This document shows, piece by piece, positions 34,182 to 45,902 of a stretch of 64,000 nucleotides of DNA (position 1 is its first letter; each line of letters begins with the position of its first letter). The notes under the pieces were generated by a model. The model saw only the letters and a list, made by a program, of their open reading frames with translations, was not told the origin of the DNA and did not search any database. Location: assembly GCA_027315165.1 (NCBI GenBank), contig DAHUYN010000011.1, forward strand, positions 21,159 through 85,158. Direction: 5' to 3'. Source of the stretch: Thermoplasmata archaeon (GTDB taxonomy: Archaea; Thermoplasmatota; Thermoplasmata; Lutacidiplasmatales; UBA184). A program made the translations under genes and the position numbers.

Positions 34182-37100
34182 ATGGTGGAACTGATGTCGG
34201 CGAAGCGGGCGTCGCGCTGGGCCGGTCCGAGACCGGACCCGCGCGGGCTTTCGACGGTGGTCTCGGCGATTTTGATCGTGGTCGTGCTCGCGCTCGTTGG
34301 CGTCGCCTCGTACGGCCTTCTCGGCGGGTTCGGCGGGAGCGGCTCGACGACGACCTGCTGGCCTCCGACCGCGTTCGCCTGCGGCAAGTTCGTCAACACG
34401 CACGACGTGACGCTCCTGCTGCCGTTCCGGTCGGTCCAGCAGGGCTCGGTCGTCCCGTTCACCGTCTCGCTGCCGCCGTCCGAGGCGGCGACCTCCTACA
34501 CCGTCAACTTCGGGGACGGTACCTCGACCGTCTCGAAGAACGCGACCATCGCCCACTCCTACGCGACCCCCGGGGTCTTCCTCGTGCAGGCGACCGCCAT
34601 GGTCAACGGGCTCGCCCACGACAACGTGCCCGCGCTCACGCTCCTCACGGTGACCGCCTCCTACTCCTCGAACCTGCTCGGCGACCTGCCGGGCCTCACG
34701 GGCGCGCTCGTCGCGAACTCGACGAGCCCGGCGGGGACCCACGCGGTCACGGCCGTGATCACCGCGGGCGGCTCCGTCACCGTCAACGCGAGCTACACCG
34801 CCGCCCCGACGAACCCGGCGTTCGCCCCGCTGCCCCCGTCGTTCAACGCGACGGGAGGGACCTTCCTCTCCAAGTCCCTCTCGGCGGCGAGCGGGCAGGC
34901 GACCGTCTCGTTCCCGAACCCGGGAACCTACAACGTCACGTTCGTCGGCAGCGCGAGCGACGGCAACAACACGCTCTATGCGAACTACACCTGGACCGTC
35001 TTCGTCGCGGGCGCCGGTGTCCGCGCGGGGGTCAGCGCCGGCCCGCTGCACGTCTCTCCGCACCCCGGCGTGATCCAGTCCTACGAGCTCGCCCCCGGCG
35101 GCGCTCTCTCGGAGGACCCCGCGATCGACTACGAGACCGTCGGCGCCGAGCCGATCTACAACGTCTACCAGTCGCTGATCACCTACAACGGCACCAACAC
35201 GGGTCCGTCGTACACCGACTTCGTCCCGGAGCTGGCGACCTGCGTGCCCGGCAGCCCCCAGTGCGCGAGCCTCTACAGCGGCGACACCCTCCTCGACGGC
35301 TGGAACTACACGTTCGTCCTCCAGCCGAACGCGAGCTTCTACGACGGGGCGACGCAGACCCACTGGGGCGTCTGGCCGACCGACGTCGTCTTCTCGATCG
35401 CCCGGACGCTCGGCTTCTCGACCCTGCCGACCGTCTCGGCGAACAACGGCTGGATCCTCGCCCAGTCGCTCCTCAACCCCGGGAACGTCAGCTGGGACAG
35501 CACCCACGGCGCCTACAACAACACGCCGCAGAACATCCTCAACTCGATGACGATCAACGGGACCGGCTGCCCGGCGGCCGCGATGAGCGACCCCGCCGTC
35601 GCGCACGGCTGCGTCACCTTCCACGTCTACGGCGGGCACCACGCGTGGCCGTACTTCCTCGAGCTCATCGCCGACGGGCTGGGCGGCTCGGTCGTCTCCT
35701 GCGGCTGGTTCTCGGCCTCGGCCCAGGGCGCGGGGATCCCCTTCTGGACCGCGGGCAACTCGAGCGGCGCCGGCGACCACCCCTGCGGCGCGATCGGCAC
35801 GCCGGGCTGGGGCCGGAACGTCACCCAGATCCCCTACAAGGGCTGGGACCAGTGGGAGTCGGTCGGCTCCGGCGCCTTCGGGTCGTTCCAGGGCCACGTC
35901 CAGTTCGGCATGCTCGGCAGCGGGCCCTACTACATGCAGCAGTACTCCGTCGCGATCGGCTACGTCCTCGCGGCGAACCCGGCCTACTCGCAGAACCCGT
36001 ACTGCACCTGGCTGCAGTGCCAGCCCCCGGCGCACGACTACGCCCCCCAAGTGCAGGTCAGCTGGGAGACGAACGCGATCCCCGGTGAGCAGGCCTACGC
36101 GAACGGCGAGGCGGACTTCGCGTCGATCCCGCAGCCGGACCTCCAGCTCCTCATCCAGCTCATCAACCAGGGGAAGGTCAACGCGATCAGCGCTCCGTCG
36201 CTCACGATCGGGTTCTATCCGTTCAACATGAACTTCAACATCGGCGGGGCCCAGAAGTTCACCTCGAACCCGATCTCGGTCCCGAGCGACTTCTTCAGCT
36301 ACATGGGGATGCGCCAGTTCTTCGCGAGAGCCTACCCCTACGAGACGGTGCTCCGCACGATCGACACGTACAACGGGATCCAGCTCGGCTTCGGCTACGG
36401 CGGCGCGATCCCGCAGTTCATGGCCAACTACTATCCCCGGGACATCCCGTGGCCCAGCACCGACCCGTGCAACGACCCCACGAACGCGGTCTGCCCGACC
36501 TACTGGTGGGCGCAGATGCAGCAGCCGAGCTCCCCCTACTACGACCCGGAGGTCGCGCAGTGCACACCCTCGAACCCGTGCCAGCTGCCGATGTTCGGCT
36601 CGACGGGGTCGGCCGCGAACGACGAGGTGATGGCGCTCTGGGCCAGCTCGATCTCGCAGCTCACCAACGGCGCCGTGAAGCTCGGCCCCCAGGATATCAA
36701 CTTCGTCGACCTGATCATCAACTCGGAGTTCACCGGCCCCGGCCAGAACCCGATGCCGGTCTACTCGCTCGGCTGGGCCCCGGACTACCCCGACCCGACC
36801 GACTACGTCGGCCCGCTCTACCTCGCGAACAGCACCTACACCTACGACAACGCGGTGATGCAGTCGCTGCTGGTCCCGCAGTTCACGAACGGCTGCCCCG
36901 CGTCGACGACGAACTTCAACTACTTCGCGAACACGACGTTCGGGAACAACTGCCAGGGTGTCGCCTACAAGGCGATGCTCTACGCGCTCGGGATCGCGGC
37001 GACGACGCCGGCCGGGCCGTACCGCGTGCTCCTCTACGACATCGCGGAGAAGATCGCCTACCAGCTGGGCCTCTACACCTACACCTCGCAGGCGAACATC

Positions 37101-37226
37101 GTCGCGAGCGCGGCCGCCTGGATCGACCCGTCGTCGATCAACACGAACGTGACGATCGGGGGCGGCGGCGACACGCCGTTCTACTGGATCACGGGCAACG
37201 GGGTCCAGTACGCCGGCTCCACGTAG
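34182..37226 (+). CDS. Family 5 peptide-binding protein with pilin-like signal, second copy
   Basis: 1014 residues from 34182. The N-terminus MVELMSAKRASRWAG aligns with MEELNRANVGRWAG of the copy at 10233, which together with the TATA box fixes the start. PRG-LSTVVSAI followed by a long hydrophobic stretch is a pilin-type class III signal. A PKD-like domain follows (NFGDGTST, HSYATPGVF), then the SBP_bac_5 fold (EDPAIDYETVGAEPIYNVYQSL). The two copies are similar throughout, including the GGGGD near the C-terminus. This one has no transporter genes beside it, so it may share the DppBCDF permease or serve another with different peptides. Confidence 0.87.
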   Translation: MVELMSAKRASRWAGPRPDPRGLSTVVSAILIVVVLALVGVASYGLLGGFGGSGSTTTCWPPTAFACGKFVNTHDVTLLLPFRSVQQGSVVPFTVSLPPSEAATSYTVNFGDGTSTVSKNATIAHSYATPGVFLVQATAMVNGLAHDNVPALTLLTVTASYSSNLLGDLPGLTGALVANSTSPAGTHAVTAVITAGGSVTVNASYTAAPTNPAFAPLPPSFNATGGTFLSKSLSAASGQATVSFPNPGTYNVTFVGSASDGNNTLYANYTWTVFVAGAGVRAGVSAGPLHVSPHPGVIQSYELAPGGALSEDPAIDYETVGAEPIYNVYQSLITYNGTNTGPSYTDFVPELATCVPGSPQCASLYSGDTLLDGWNYTFVLQPNASFYDGATQTHWGVWPTDVVFSIARTLGFSTLPTVSANNGWILAQSLLNPGNVSWDSTHGAYNNTPQNILNSMTINGTGCPAAAMSDPAVAHGCVTFHVYGGHHAWPYFLELIADGLGGSVVSCGWFSASAQGAGIPFWTAGNSSGAGDHPCGAIGTPGWGRNVTQIPYKGWDQWESVGSGAFGSFQGHVQFGMLGSGPYYMQQYSVAIGYVLAANPAYSQNPYCTWLQCQPPAHDYAPQVQVSWETNAIPGEQAYANGEADFASIPQPDLQLLIQLINQGKVNAISAPSLTIGFYPFNMNFNIGGAQKFTSNPISVPSDFFSYMGMRQFFARAYPYETVLRTIDTYNGIQLGFGYGGAIPQFMANYYPRDIPWPSTDPCNDPTNAVCPTYWWAQMQQPSSPYYDPEVAQCTPSNPCQLPMFGSTGSAANDEVMALWASSISQLTNGAVKLGPQDINFVDLIINSEFTGPGQNPMPVYSLGWAPDYPDPTDYVGPLYLANSTYTYDNAVMQSLLVPQFTNGCPASTTNFNYFANTTFGNNCQGVAYKAMLYALGIAATTPAGPYRVLLYDIAEKIAYQLGLYTYTSQANIVASAAAWIDPSSINTNVTIGGGGDTPFYWITGNGVQYAGST

Positions 37227-37273
37227 GGTCCGCTCGGGCCGGACGCCCCGCCCGATCGGCGGCCGGCGAAACG

Positions 37274-37281
37274 GCTTAATC
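37274..37281 (+). promoter_or_regulatory. TATA box of pheS
   Basis: GCTTAATC is centred 27 bp before the pheS GTG at 37305, predicting a leaderless pheS-pheT message. Confidence 0.55.
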
Positions 37282-37304
37282 GGGCCCTCCCGTGGGACGC
37301 GCCC

Positions 37305-38831
37305 GTGACCGACGGCGGCGCGGAGCCCTCCGACGGGACGCTCGAGCTCCAGCTCTCGGAGCCCGAACGGCGGGTCGTCCGCACGCTCCAGGGCGTCGAG
37401 GACGCGCTCGTCGAGGAGGGGGAGCTCGCCGACCGCCTGGGGCTTCCCCTCGAGGCCGTCCGCGGGAGCCTCCAGCGGCTCCGCTCCAAGCAGCTCGCGG
37501 TCGTCGAGGAGGAGACGCGCGAGCACCGCCGCCTGACCCCGCGGGGCGACGAGGCGCTCGCCAACGGGCTCCCCGAGAGACGCCTGCTCGAGGCGCTCCG
37601 CTCCGCCGAGGGGCACGCCGTCCCGCCCGAGGCGTTCCCGGCGCTCGGCCTCGAGGGCGAGGAACGGAGCGCGGCGATCGGGATCCTGCGGCGCCGCGGC
37701 TGGCTCGCCGAGGGCGTTCCGTTCCGCCTGCGCGCGCCGCCCGCCGCGGACGCGGTCCTCCCCGAGGAGACGGCGCTCCGCGCCGTCGCCGAGGGCACCG
37801 AGGTCGACGCGACGACGTTCCAGGCGCTCCGTCGCCGGGGCCTCGTCGCGGTCGACCACCGATCGACGAAGCGCTGGGCGCTCTCGGAGCAGGGCGCCCA
37901 GCTCGTGGTCCCGACCGACGAGCGCCCCCTCCTGGGCCCTCTCACGCCGGAGCTGCTGCGAACGGGGGCCTGGCACGACGCCGCCTTCCGGCCCTACGAC
38001 GTCCGCGCCGCCGTGCCGTTCGTCACCGGCGCCCGCCCGCATCCGTACCTCGCGTGGGTGCGGGAGTTCGAGGAGATCCTCCTCGGCCTCGGGTTCCTCG
38101 AGGCCGAGGGGCCGCTCCTCGAGACCGAGTTCTGGAACGCGGACGCGTTGTACATGCCCCAGGAGCACCCCGCGCGGTCGATCCACGACGTCCTCACCGT
38201 CCGCGGCGTCACCGGGCGCGGGCCCGACCGAGATCTGCTCGAGCGCGTCGCCGCGGTCCACGAGGGGCGGCCCCTGCCGGGCGAGCCCGAGCCGGTCGGC
38301 GCGGGGTGGCGCTATCCGTACGACCGCTCCGTCGCCGCGCGCCCCGTCCTCCGCTCGCAGACGACCGCGGTCTCGGCGAGGTTCCTCGCGGGCCGGCCGA
38401 CGCCGCCGTTCCGGATGTTCTGCCTCGACCGGAACTTCCGCTACGACCCGGTCGACCCGACGCACCACGTCGAGTTCGGTCAATGCGAGGGGGTCCTGGG
38501 CGGCGAGGGGATCACGATCCGGCATCTCATCGGGGTCTTCCGCGCCGTCGCCGAGGCGATCGGCATCCACGAGCTCCGGCTCCGGCCGAGCTACTTCCCG
38601 TTCACCGAGCCGTCGGTCGAGGGGTACGTCCGCCACCCGCGCCTCGGCTGGATCGAGGTCTTCCCGGGCGGCATGTTCCGGCCCGAGGTCCTGCGACCCC
38701 TCGGCGTCGAGGTCCCGGTCGCCGCGTGGGGGATCGGGGTGACGCGGCTCGCGATGGTCGCGCTCGGCCTCTCGGACATCCGCGACCTCTACGACGACGA
38801 CCTGGCCCACCTCACGGGACGGGAGGGCTGA
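37305..38831 (+). CDS. pheS: Phenylalanyl-tRNA synthetase alpha subunit
   Basis: 508 residues, the archaeal/eukaryotic type. The N-terminal 200 residues hold winged-helix repeats (ERRVVRTLQGVEDALVEEGE). The class II catalytic core starts near 220: PYLAWVREFEEILLGLGF, FWNADALYMPQEHPAR (motif 1 region), FRMFCLDRNFRYDPVD with THHVEFGQCEG (motif 2) and GIGVTRLAMVALGL (motif 3). It activates phenylalanine and charges tRNA-Phe with PheT, whose gene starts one base after the pheS stop. Confidence 0.96.
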   Translation: MTDGGAEPSDGTLELQLSEPERRVVRTLQGVEDALVEEGELADRLGLPLEAVRGSLQRLRSKQLAVVEEETREHRRLTPRGDEALANGLPERRLLEALRSAEGHAVPPEAFPALGLEGEERSAAIGILRRRGWLAEGVPFRLRAPPAADAVLPEETALRAVAEGTEVDATTFQALRRRGLVAVDHRSTKRWALSEQGAQLVVPTDERPLLGPLTPELLRTGAWHDAAFRPYDVRAAVPFVTGARPHPYLAWVREFEEILLGLGFLEAEGPLLETEFWNADALYMPQEHPARSIHDVLTVRGVTGRGPDRDLLERVAAVHEGRPLPGEPEPVGAGWRYPYDRSVAARPVLRSQTTAVSARFLAGRPTPPFRMFCLDRNFRYDPVDPTHHVEFGQCEGVLGGEGITIRHLIGVFRAVAEAIGIHELRLRPSYFPFTEPSVEGYVRHPRLGWIEVFPGGMFRPEVLRPLGVEVPVAAWGIGVTRLAMVALGLSDIRDLYDDDLAHLTGREG

Positions 38832-38832
38832 G

Positions 38833-40536
38833 GTGCCGAAGGCGACGCTCTCTGCCCGACGGGTCGCGCGGCTCGTCGGCCGCGACCTCCCGCGGCACGA
38901 GCTCGAGGAGCTCCTCTTCGCCTCGAAGAGCCAGGTCGAGGGCGGCGAGGGCGACGCGCTCGAGGTCGAGGGGACCGCGGACCGTCTCGACCTGCTCACC
39001 GAGTCGGGGATCGCCCTCCACCTGCAGGGGGTCCTCGGCGTCGCCACCGGCCTCCCCGCCGCGCCCGCGGCGCGCCACGGCGAGGTCGTCGCCGAGGTCG
39101 ACGCCTCGGTCTCGCCCCTCCGGCCCCACCTCGCGGGCGTCGTCGTGACGCCCCCGGAGGGCGCCGCCGTCGACGCCGACCTCCTCGACGAGGCGATCCG
39201 CTTCCAAGAGCTCCTGCACGGTACGATCGGGCTCGACCGGCGGCTCTCGAGCCTCGGGATCTACCCGCTCGAGCGGATCCGGCCCCCGATCCGCTACGCG
39301 CTCGAGCCGCTCGGCCAGGTCCGCTTCGTCCCTCTCGACGGCGTCGACGAGACCTCCGCCGAGGCGTTCTTCGCCGGGCATCGCCTGGCGCTGGCCTACG
39401 GCAGCCTCGGCCGGAGCCTCGCGGGCTGCCTCACCCTCCGCGACGCGACGGGGGCGGTCCTGAGCCTCCCGCCCGTCCTCAACGGCCGCACGAAGGGCGA
39501 GGCGCGACCGGGGGACGGCGCCCTCCTCCTCGAGGCGACGGGCACACGGCAGAGCCGGGTGCTCGACGCGCTGGCGCTGCTCACGCTCCTCTTCGCCGCG
39601 CGCGGGTGGGGCGCGACGCCGATCACCGTGCGGACCCCCGACGGGGCCCCGGGGCCCTCGGCGATCGCCCCCCGCCGTCTCCACCTCCCGTCCGCGACGC
39701 TCACCGCCCTCTCGGGGGAGAGCCTCGCCAGCGGCGAGGTCGAGACCCTGCTCGAAAGGGCCCGGTTCTCGGTCCGCGCCGAGGCTCGGGGCTGGCGTAT
39801 CGAGGCGGCCCCCTGGCGCGTCGACCTCCACGGCCCGGTCGACGTCGCCGAGGACCTGCTGATCGCGCGCGGCCTGCGGGCCGAGACGGGGCTCCTGCCG
39901 CCCGCGGCGACCCGGGGTGCGAGGAGCGACGCCGACCGGTTCCGGGCGCGCGTCTCGAGCCTCCTGCTCGGGCTCGGCTTCACGCCGCTCTACACGACGG
40001 TCCTCGTCTCCGAGCGCCTCGTCGTGGCGACGGGCCGGGACCGCGCTCTCGCGCTCACGAACCCCGTCTCCGAGCAGTTCGCCCGGCTGCGGGACTCGCT
40101 CGTCGTCGCGCTCGCCGCGGCCCTCGAGCACAACGTCCGTCACGGCTACCCCCAGCGTCTCTCGGAGGTGGGGCCGGTCGTCGTCCCGTCGACGGCGGCC
40201 GAGTCCGGCGGCGAGACCCGCTACCACGCGGGACTCGTCCTCGCCGAGGAGCGGGCGGGCTTCGCGACCGGGGCCGCGCTCGTCGACTACCTGATGCGGA
40301 CCCTCGGCGCCGTCGGCGTCCGCGAGCCGGCGTCGCTCCCGGGGACGATCCCGGGCCGCGCCGCCGTCGTTCGCCTCGCCGGCGTCACGGTCGGGGAGGT
40401 CGGGGAGCTCGCGCCGGCGCTCCTCGAGGAGCTCTCGGTGCCGGTGCCGGCCGTCTGGGCCGAGGTCGACCTCACCGCGCTCGAGCTCCTCCTCGCGCCC
40501 GTCCGCGCCGCCGCGACGGCGGTGCCGCGGTCGTAG
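38833..40536 (+). CDS. pheT: Phenylalanyl-tRNA synthetase beta subunit
   Basis: 567 residues, GTG start, the short archaeal/eukaryotic beta subunit without the bacterial EMAP and B8 domains. B3/B4-type editing-domain features occur around IRPPIRYALEPLG and VLNGRTKGE; the B5-like and catalytic-like C-terminal domain follow (LGLGFTPLYTTVLVSE, LTNPVSEQFARLRDSLV). It forms an alpha2beta2 enzyme with PheS. Confidence 0.94.
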   Translation: MPKATLSARRVARLVGRDLPRHELEELLFASKSQVEGGEGDALEVEGTADRLDLLTESGIALHLQGVLGVATGLPAAPAARHGEVVAEVDASVSPLRPHLAGVVVTPPEGAAVDADLLDEAIRFQELLHGTIGLDRRLSSLGIYPLERIRPPIRYALEPLGQVRFVPLDGVDETSAEAFFAGHRLALAYGSLGRSLAGCLTLRDATGAVLSLPPVLNGRTKGEARPGDGALLLEATGTRQSRVLDALALLTLLFAARGWGATPITVRTPDGAPGPSAIAPRRLHLPSATLTALSGESLASGEVETLLERARFSVRAEARGWRIEAAPWRVDLHGPVDVAEDLLIARGLRAETGLLPPAATRGARSDADRFRARVSSLLLGLGFTPLYTTVLVSERLVVATGRDRALALTNPVSEQFARLRDSLVVALAAALEHNVRHGYPQRLSEVGPVVVPSTAAESGGETRYHAGLVLAEERAGFATGAALVDYLMRTLGAVGVREPASLPGTIPGRAAVVRLAGVTVGEVGELAPALLEELSVPVPAVWAEVDLTALELLLAPVRAAATAVPRS

Positions 40537-40582
40537 GCAACGGGCGCCGACCTCTCGCGCCGGACCGGCGTCATCGCCAACG

Positions 40583-40590
40583 CTTTATCA
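40583..40590 (+). promoter_or_regulatory. TATA box of the methylmalonyl-CoA mutase operon
   Basis: CTTTATCA is centred 25 bp before the ATG at 40611, predicting a leaderless message that could extend through the epimerase, eno and rps2. Confidence 0.6.
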
Positions 40591-40610
40591 GCCCCCCCGG
40601 TCGCGAAGGG

Positions 40611-42278
<1,668 letters not shown>

Positions 42279-42283
42279 GAGCC

Positions 42284-42679
42284 ATGGAGATCGACCACCT
42301 CGGCATCGCGGTCCCGCGCCTCGACGAGGCGCTGCGGCTCTGGACGCCGATCCTGGGCGGCGCGACGGCCCCTCCCGAGGAGGTGCCGACGCAGCGGGTC
42401 CGGGTCGCCTTCCTCGAGGCCGGCGGCAGCCACGTGGAGCTTCTCGAGCCGACCGACCCCGCCTCACCGGTGGGCCGGTTCCTGCAAGAGCGCGGCGGCG
42501 GTCTCCACCACGTCGCGTTCCGGGTTCCCGACGTCACCGCCCAGCTGAAGGCGCTGGAGCGCGAGGGGTACCGGCTCATCGACAGGGAGGCCCGTCCCGG
42601 GGCCCGAGGACGTCGCGTCGGCTTCGTGCACCCGCGCTCGGTCGGCGGCGTGCTCGTCGAGCTCGTGGAGGCCGCGTGA
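42284..42679 (+). CDS. mce: Methylmalonyl-CoA epimerase
   Basis: 131 residues of the VOC/glyoxalase fold: MEIDHLGIAVPRLDEALRLW, HVELLEPTDPASPVGRFL, GGGLHHVAFRV and the GVLVELVE end with metal-binding His and Glu. It converts (S)- to (R)-methylmalonyl-CoA for the mutase encoded just upstream. The GTGA junction with eno overlaps by four bases. Confidence 0.94.
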   Translation: MEIDHLGIAVPRLDEALRLWTPILGGATAPPEEVPTQRVRVAFLEAGGSHVELLEPTDPASPVGRFLQERGGGLHHVAFRVPDVTAQLKALEREGYRLIDREARPGARGRRVGFVHPRSVGGVLVELVEAA

Positions 42680-43899
42680 CGGCGATCCGGGCCGCGGCCG
42701 CCCGCCGCGTCTACGACAGCCGCGGACGCGAGACCATCGAGGTCGAGATCTCGACCGAGGGCGGCCACCGGGGCGTCGTCGCGGCCCCGAGCGGTGCCTC
42801 GACGGGCACGCACGAGGTGCACGCGCTCCCGCCGGGAGGCGTCACCGAGGCGCTCGCGACGTTCGCCCAACGCCTCGCCCCGGCGCTCGTCGGCCGGGAG
42901 ATTCGGGACCAGGCGGGCGTCGACGCGCTCCTCCGTGAGGTCGACGCAACCCAAACCTTCGCGCGGATCGGGGGGAACACCGCGACGGCGGTCTCGGTCG
43001 CCGTCGCGCGCGCGCAGGCCGCCGCGACGGGCCGGGCCCTCTGGGAGGTCCTGCGGCGCCCCGAGGTCGACGGGCGCACGTTCCCGGCGATCGTCGGCAA
43101 CTGCCTCAACGGCGGCCGACACGCGATCGGCGGGCCCGAGTTCCAGGAGTTCATCGCCTTCGCCCCCGAGGCCCGGCCCGAGGACAGCGTGCGGGTCGCG
43201 CTACGCGTCCACACGGCGGTCGGCGAGGCGCTCCGGGCCCGCTTCCCGGGGGCGGCGCTCGGTCGCGGCGACGAGGGGGGCTGGGTCGCGCCCGTCGGGA
43301 GCCTCGAGGGCGTCGAGCTGCTCGCGCGAGCCTGCGCGACGGCCTCGGACGCGCTCGGTCTCGAGGTCCGGCCCGGGCTCGACCTGGCCGCGAGCGAGTT
43401 CTGCTCCGAAGGCCGGTACCGATACCGCGACCGGACGCTCGACCCCGAGGGCCAGGTCGCCTTCGTCGCGGAGCTCGTCGACAGGTTCGGGTTGGCCTAC
43501 CTCGAGGACCCGATCGACCAGGAGGACTTTACCTCCTTCGCGTCGCTCACGCGCGCCGTCGGGTCGAAGTGCCTCGTCGTCGGCGATGACCTCTACACGA
43601 CGTCGGTCGCCCGCCTCGAGCGCGGCGTCGTCGAGCGGGCGACGAACGCGGTGCTGATCAAGGTCAACCAGGTCGGCACGGTCACCGACACGCTCGCGAC
43701 GGTCGACTACGCGCGCGCCCACGGTCAGGCGACCGTGACGAGCCACCGGAGCGGGGACCTGCCCGACGGGTGGCTCGCCCACCTCGCGGTCGCGACCGGC
43801 GCCCGCGGGCTGAAGTGCGGCCTCCTGGGCGGCGAGCGGGTGGCAAAGCTAAATGAACTCCTGCGTCTCGGCGCCCCCCACCGGAGCGATCCCCGATGA
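42676..43899 (+). CDS. eno: Enolase
   Basis: 407 residues, GTG start inside the epimerase stop. [16 protein letters not shown] and [14 protein letters not shown] AAPSGASTG are the N-terminal features; [20 protein letters not shown] with metal ligands, GDDLYTT and [14 protein letters not shown] (the enolase signature) follow, and SHRSGDLPD closes the site. It interconverts 2-phosphoglycerate and phosphoenolpyruvate. Eno next to rps2 is a conserved archaeal arrangement; here it overlaps rps2 in an ATGA junction. Confidence 0.96.
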   Translation: MTAIRAAAARRVYDSRGRETIEVEISTEGGHRGVVAAPSGASTGTHEVHALPPGGVTEALATFAQRLAPALVGREIRDQAGVDALLREVDATQTFARIGGNTATAVSVAVARAQAAATGRALWEVLRRPEVDGRTFPAIVGNCLNGGRHAIGGPEFQEFIAFAPEARPEDSVRVALRVHTAVGEALRARFPGAALGRGDEGGWVAPVGSLEGVELLARACATASDALGLEVRPGLDLAASEFCSEGRYRYRDRTLDPEGQVAFVAELVDRFGLAYLEDPIDQEDFTSFASLTRAVGSKCLVVGDDLYTTSVARLERGVVERATNAVLIKVNQVGTVTDTLATVDYARAHGQATVTSHRSGDLPDGWLAHLAVATGARGLKCGLLGGERVAKLNELLRLGAPHRSDPR

Positions 43900-44555
43900 C
43901 CCCTGACGAAACCCTCGCCGAGCCGATGCCGACCGACAGCGAGGGCCAGGACACCCGCCCCGGCGAGCTGCTGATCCCCGAGGACACGTACCTCACCTCG
44001 GGCGTCCACATCGGGACGCAGCAGAAGTCGGCGAGCATGCGCCACTTCGTCTACAAGGTCCGGTTCGACGGGCTGCACGTCCTCGACATCCGCGAGACGG
44101 ACCGGCGGATCCGGCTCGCCGCGAAGTTCCTCGCCCGCTATCCCCCCGAGAAGGTCCTCATCGTCTCCCAGCGCCAGTACGGCCAGAAGCCCGTCAAGGT
44201 CTTCGCGAAGACGGTCGGCGCCGTGTCGTTCGCGGAGCGGTTCGTGCCGGGCTGCCTGACGAATCCGAGCCTCGCCGAGTACTTCGAGCCGAAGGTCCTC
44301 GTCGTCACCGACCCCGCGACCGATCAGCAGGCGCTCAGCGAGGCGGTCTCGATCGGGATCCCCGTCGTCGGCCTCTGCGACGTGAACAACGAGACGCGGA
44401 ATGTCGACCTCGTGATCCCCGCGAACAACAAGGGCCGTGTGGCCCTCGCGACCGTCTACTGGCTGCTCGCCCGCGAGATCCTCAAGGCCCGCGCCGGTGC
44501 CGGCGTCGAGGTCCCCTACACGCTCACGATCGAGGACTTCCAGGCCGCGCTGTAG
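43896..44555 (+). CDS. rps2: Small ribosomal subunit protein S2 (uS2)
   Basis: 219 residues. A 30-residue acidic N-terminus precedes the conserved core: [62 protein letters not shown] and [40 protein letters not shown] (in pieces). It is a component of the 30S subunit. Translation is probably coupled to eno. Confidence 0.96.
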   Translation: MTPDETLAEPMPTDSEGQDTRPGELLIPEDTYLTSGVHIGTQQKSASMRHFVYKVRFDGLHVLDIRETDRRIRLAAKFLARYPPEKVLIVSQRQYGQKPVKVFAKTVGAVSFAERFVPGCLTNPSLAEYFEPKVLVVTDPATDQQALSEAVSIGIPVVGLCDVNNETRNVDLVIPANNKGRVALATVYWLLAREILKARAGAGVEVPYTLTIEDFQAAL

Positions 44556-44575
44556 GCGTGGGCTGCACGGCTCCG

Positions 44576-44583
44576 TTTTATTC
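44576..44583 (+). promoter_or_regulatory. TATA box of the TrmB-like gene
   Basis: TTTTATTC is centred 25 bp before the GTG at 44604, giving a leaderless transcript and a transcription unit separate from rps2. Confidence 0.6.
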
Positions 44584-44603
44584 GGGCGCGAGCTCGGACG
44601 CCC

Positions 44604-45884
44604 GTGGTGCGCTCGACGGCCCGCCTCCTCGAGCTGTTCGCGGAGCACGGGATCCCCGAGCGGGCCGCCCGACTCTACCTCGCGGCGTGCCGGGCCGGGC
44701 CGCTGACCGCGGCCGAGCTCGCGCGGCAGGCGGCGCTCCACCGCGTCGAGGCCTACCGCCACGTGCGCACCCTCGAGGAGGCCGGGCTCCTCAAGACCTC
44801 GGGCCGAAGGCCGATGCGCCTCGTCGCCACGCCGATGGCCGAGCTCCTGGACCGGTGGATCGACCACGCGAACCACCGCTACCGGCGGCTGCAGGCCGAC
44901 CGGACGCGCCTCCTCACCGAGTGGCAGGAGGAGCTCGCCGTCGCGGACCCGGGCGATGCGCGTCGTTTCCACATCCTCGAGGGACGGGGCCCGATCCAGA
45001 CGTTCCTCAAGAAACGGATCGGCACCGCCGAGCGCGAGGTCCTGCTCACGGTCAGCGGCTTCTCGCTGGGACCGGCGATCGACGGGGGCCTCGACCGGGA
45101 GCTCCGCGAGGCGTCCCGGCGCGGCGTGCGCATCCGGCTCGTCACCGAGGTCACCTCGGCCAATCTCGGGGACGCCAAGCACTTCACCTCCTTCGCCGAG
45201 ATCCGGCACGCCCACGCGCCCGTGACGAACCGGGCGATCGTCGTCGACCGCACGGGCGCCCTCGTCTACGTCTCGGGCGAGGAGGGGCTCGGCGCCACCG
45301 GCGAGGCGCAGGTCGCGCTCTGGTCCTCCGCCCCGGAGCTGCTCAACCGGGCGCGGCAGTACCACCACCGGGTGTGGTCGCATTCCGTTCCGGCGGCGAG
45401 CCGCATCGTCGAGCTCGAGTCACCGGCCCAGGCGGTCCTCCCGGCCGTCCCGGGCCGGCTCGCCGAGCCGTTCGAGCGCCTTCGAGAGATCACCGAGCTC
45501 GGGATGCGGGCCGCGGGCGTGCGCGAGATGCGGTTCGACCTCACCGAGGCGATCGAGACGATGGCGCGCCAGCTGGGCCGGTCGATCGCCCCCGAGGTCG
45601 AGGGGCGCACCGCACCGGACGTGGCCCGGTCGCTCGCCGCCTACTACAACCAGCACGCGCTCGGGAAGATGGAGGTCGCGAGGGACAAGCCGCTCGCGCT
45701 GCGCGTCACGGGCTGCTTCGCCTGCCTCCCGCAGTCCCCCGAGATCGGCCGCATCCTCTGCCCGAAGCTCTTGCAGTCGGTCGTCGAGACCCGTCTCGGG
45801 GCCGGCTGGGAGGTCTCCCGTCCCGAGCCTCGGCGCCACGCCGCGAAGGGCTGCCTGTTCTCCGTCTCCCCGACCGTGGCGTGA
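44604..45884 (+). CDS. TrmB-like transcriptional regulator with C-terminal cysteine domain
   Basis: 426 residues. An N-terminal winged helix (about 15-75; LTAAELARQAALHRVEAYRHV, then LEEAGLLKT) is followed by a coiled linker and a PLD-like TrmB effector domain (about 115-265; KKRIGTAEREVLLTVSGF, RGVRIRLVTEVTSANLG). The last 140 residues form another domain with CFACLPQSPEIG, ILCPKLL and KGCLFSV; the cysteine spacing recalls V4R sensor domains. TrmB proteins usually respond to sugars in archaea, but the ligand here is unknown. It is flanked by rps2 and TFB with its own promoter. Confidence 0.75.
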   Translation: MVRSTARLLELFAEHGIPERAARLYLAACRAGPLTAAELARQAALHRVEAYRHVRTLEEAGLLKTSGRRPMRLVATPMAELLDRWIDHANHRYRRLQADRTRLLTEWQEELAVADPGDARRFHILEGRGPIQTFLKKRIGTAEREVLLTVSGFSLGPAIDGGLDRELREASRRGVRIRLVTEVTSANLGDAKHFTSFAEIRHAHAPVTNRAIVVDRTGALVYVSGEEGLGATGEAQVALWSSAPELLNRARQYHHRVWSHSVPAASRIVELESPAQAVLPAVPGRLAEPFERLREITELGMRAAGVREMRFDLTEAIETMARQLGRSIAPEVEGRTAPDVARSLAAYYNQHALGKMEVARDKPLALRVTGCFACLPQSPEIGRILCPKLLQSVVETRLGAGWEVSRPEPRRHAAKGCLFSVSPTVA

Positions 45885-45902
45885 GCCCGTGAGCTCGTGC
45901 CG

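Noticed and set aside
34083..39047. A minus-strand open frame of more than 1600 codons antisense to the second binding protein and pheS
   Set aside because: It is Arg/Val/Glu/Asp-rich without domains, and the plus strand holds recognisable genes. Long antisense frames are expected where third positions are nearly all G or C.
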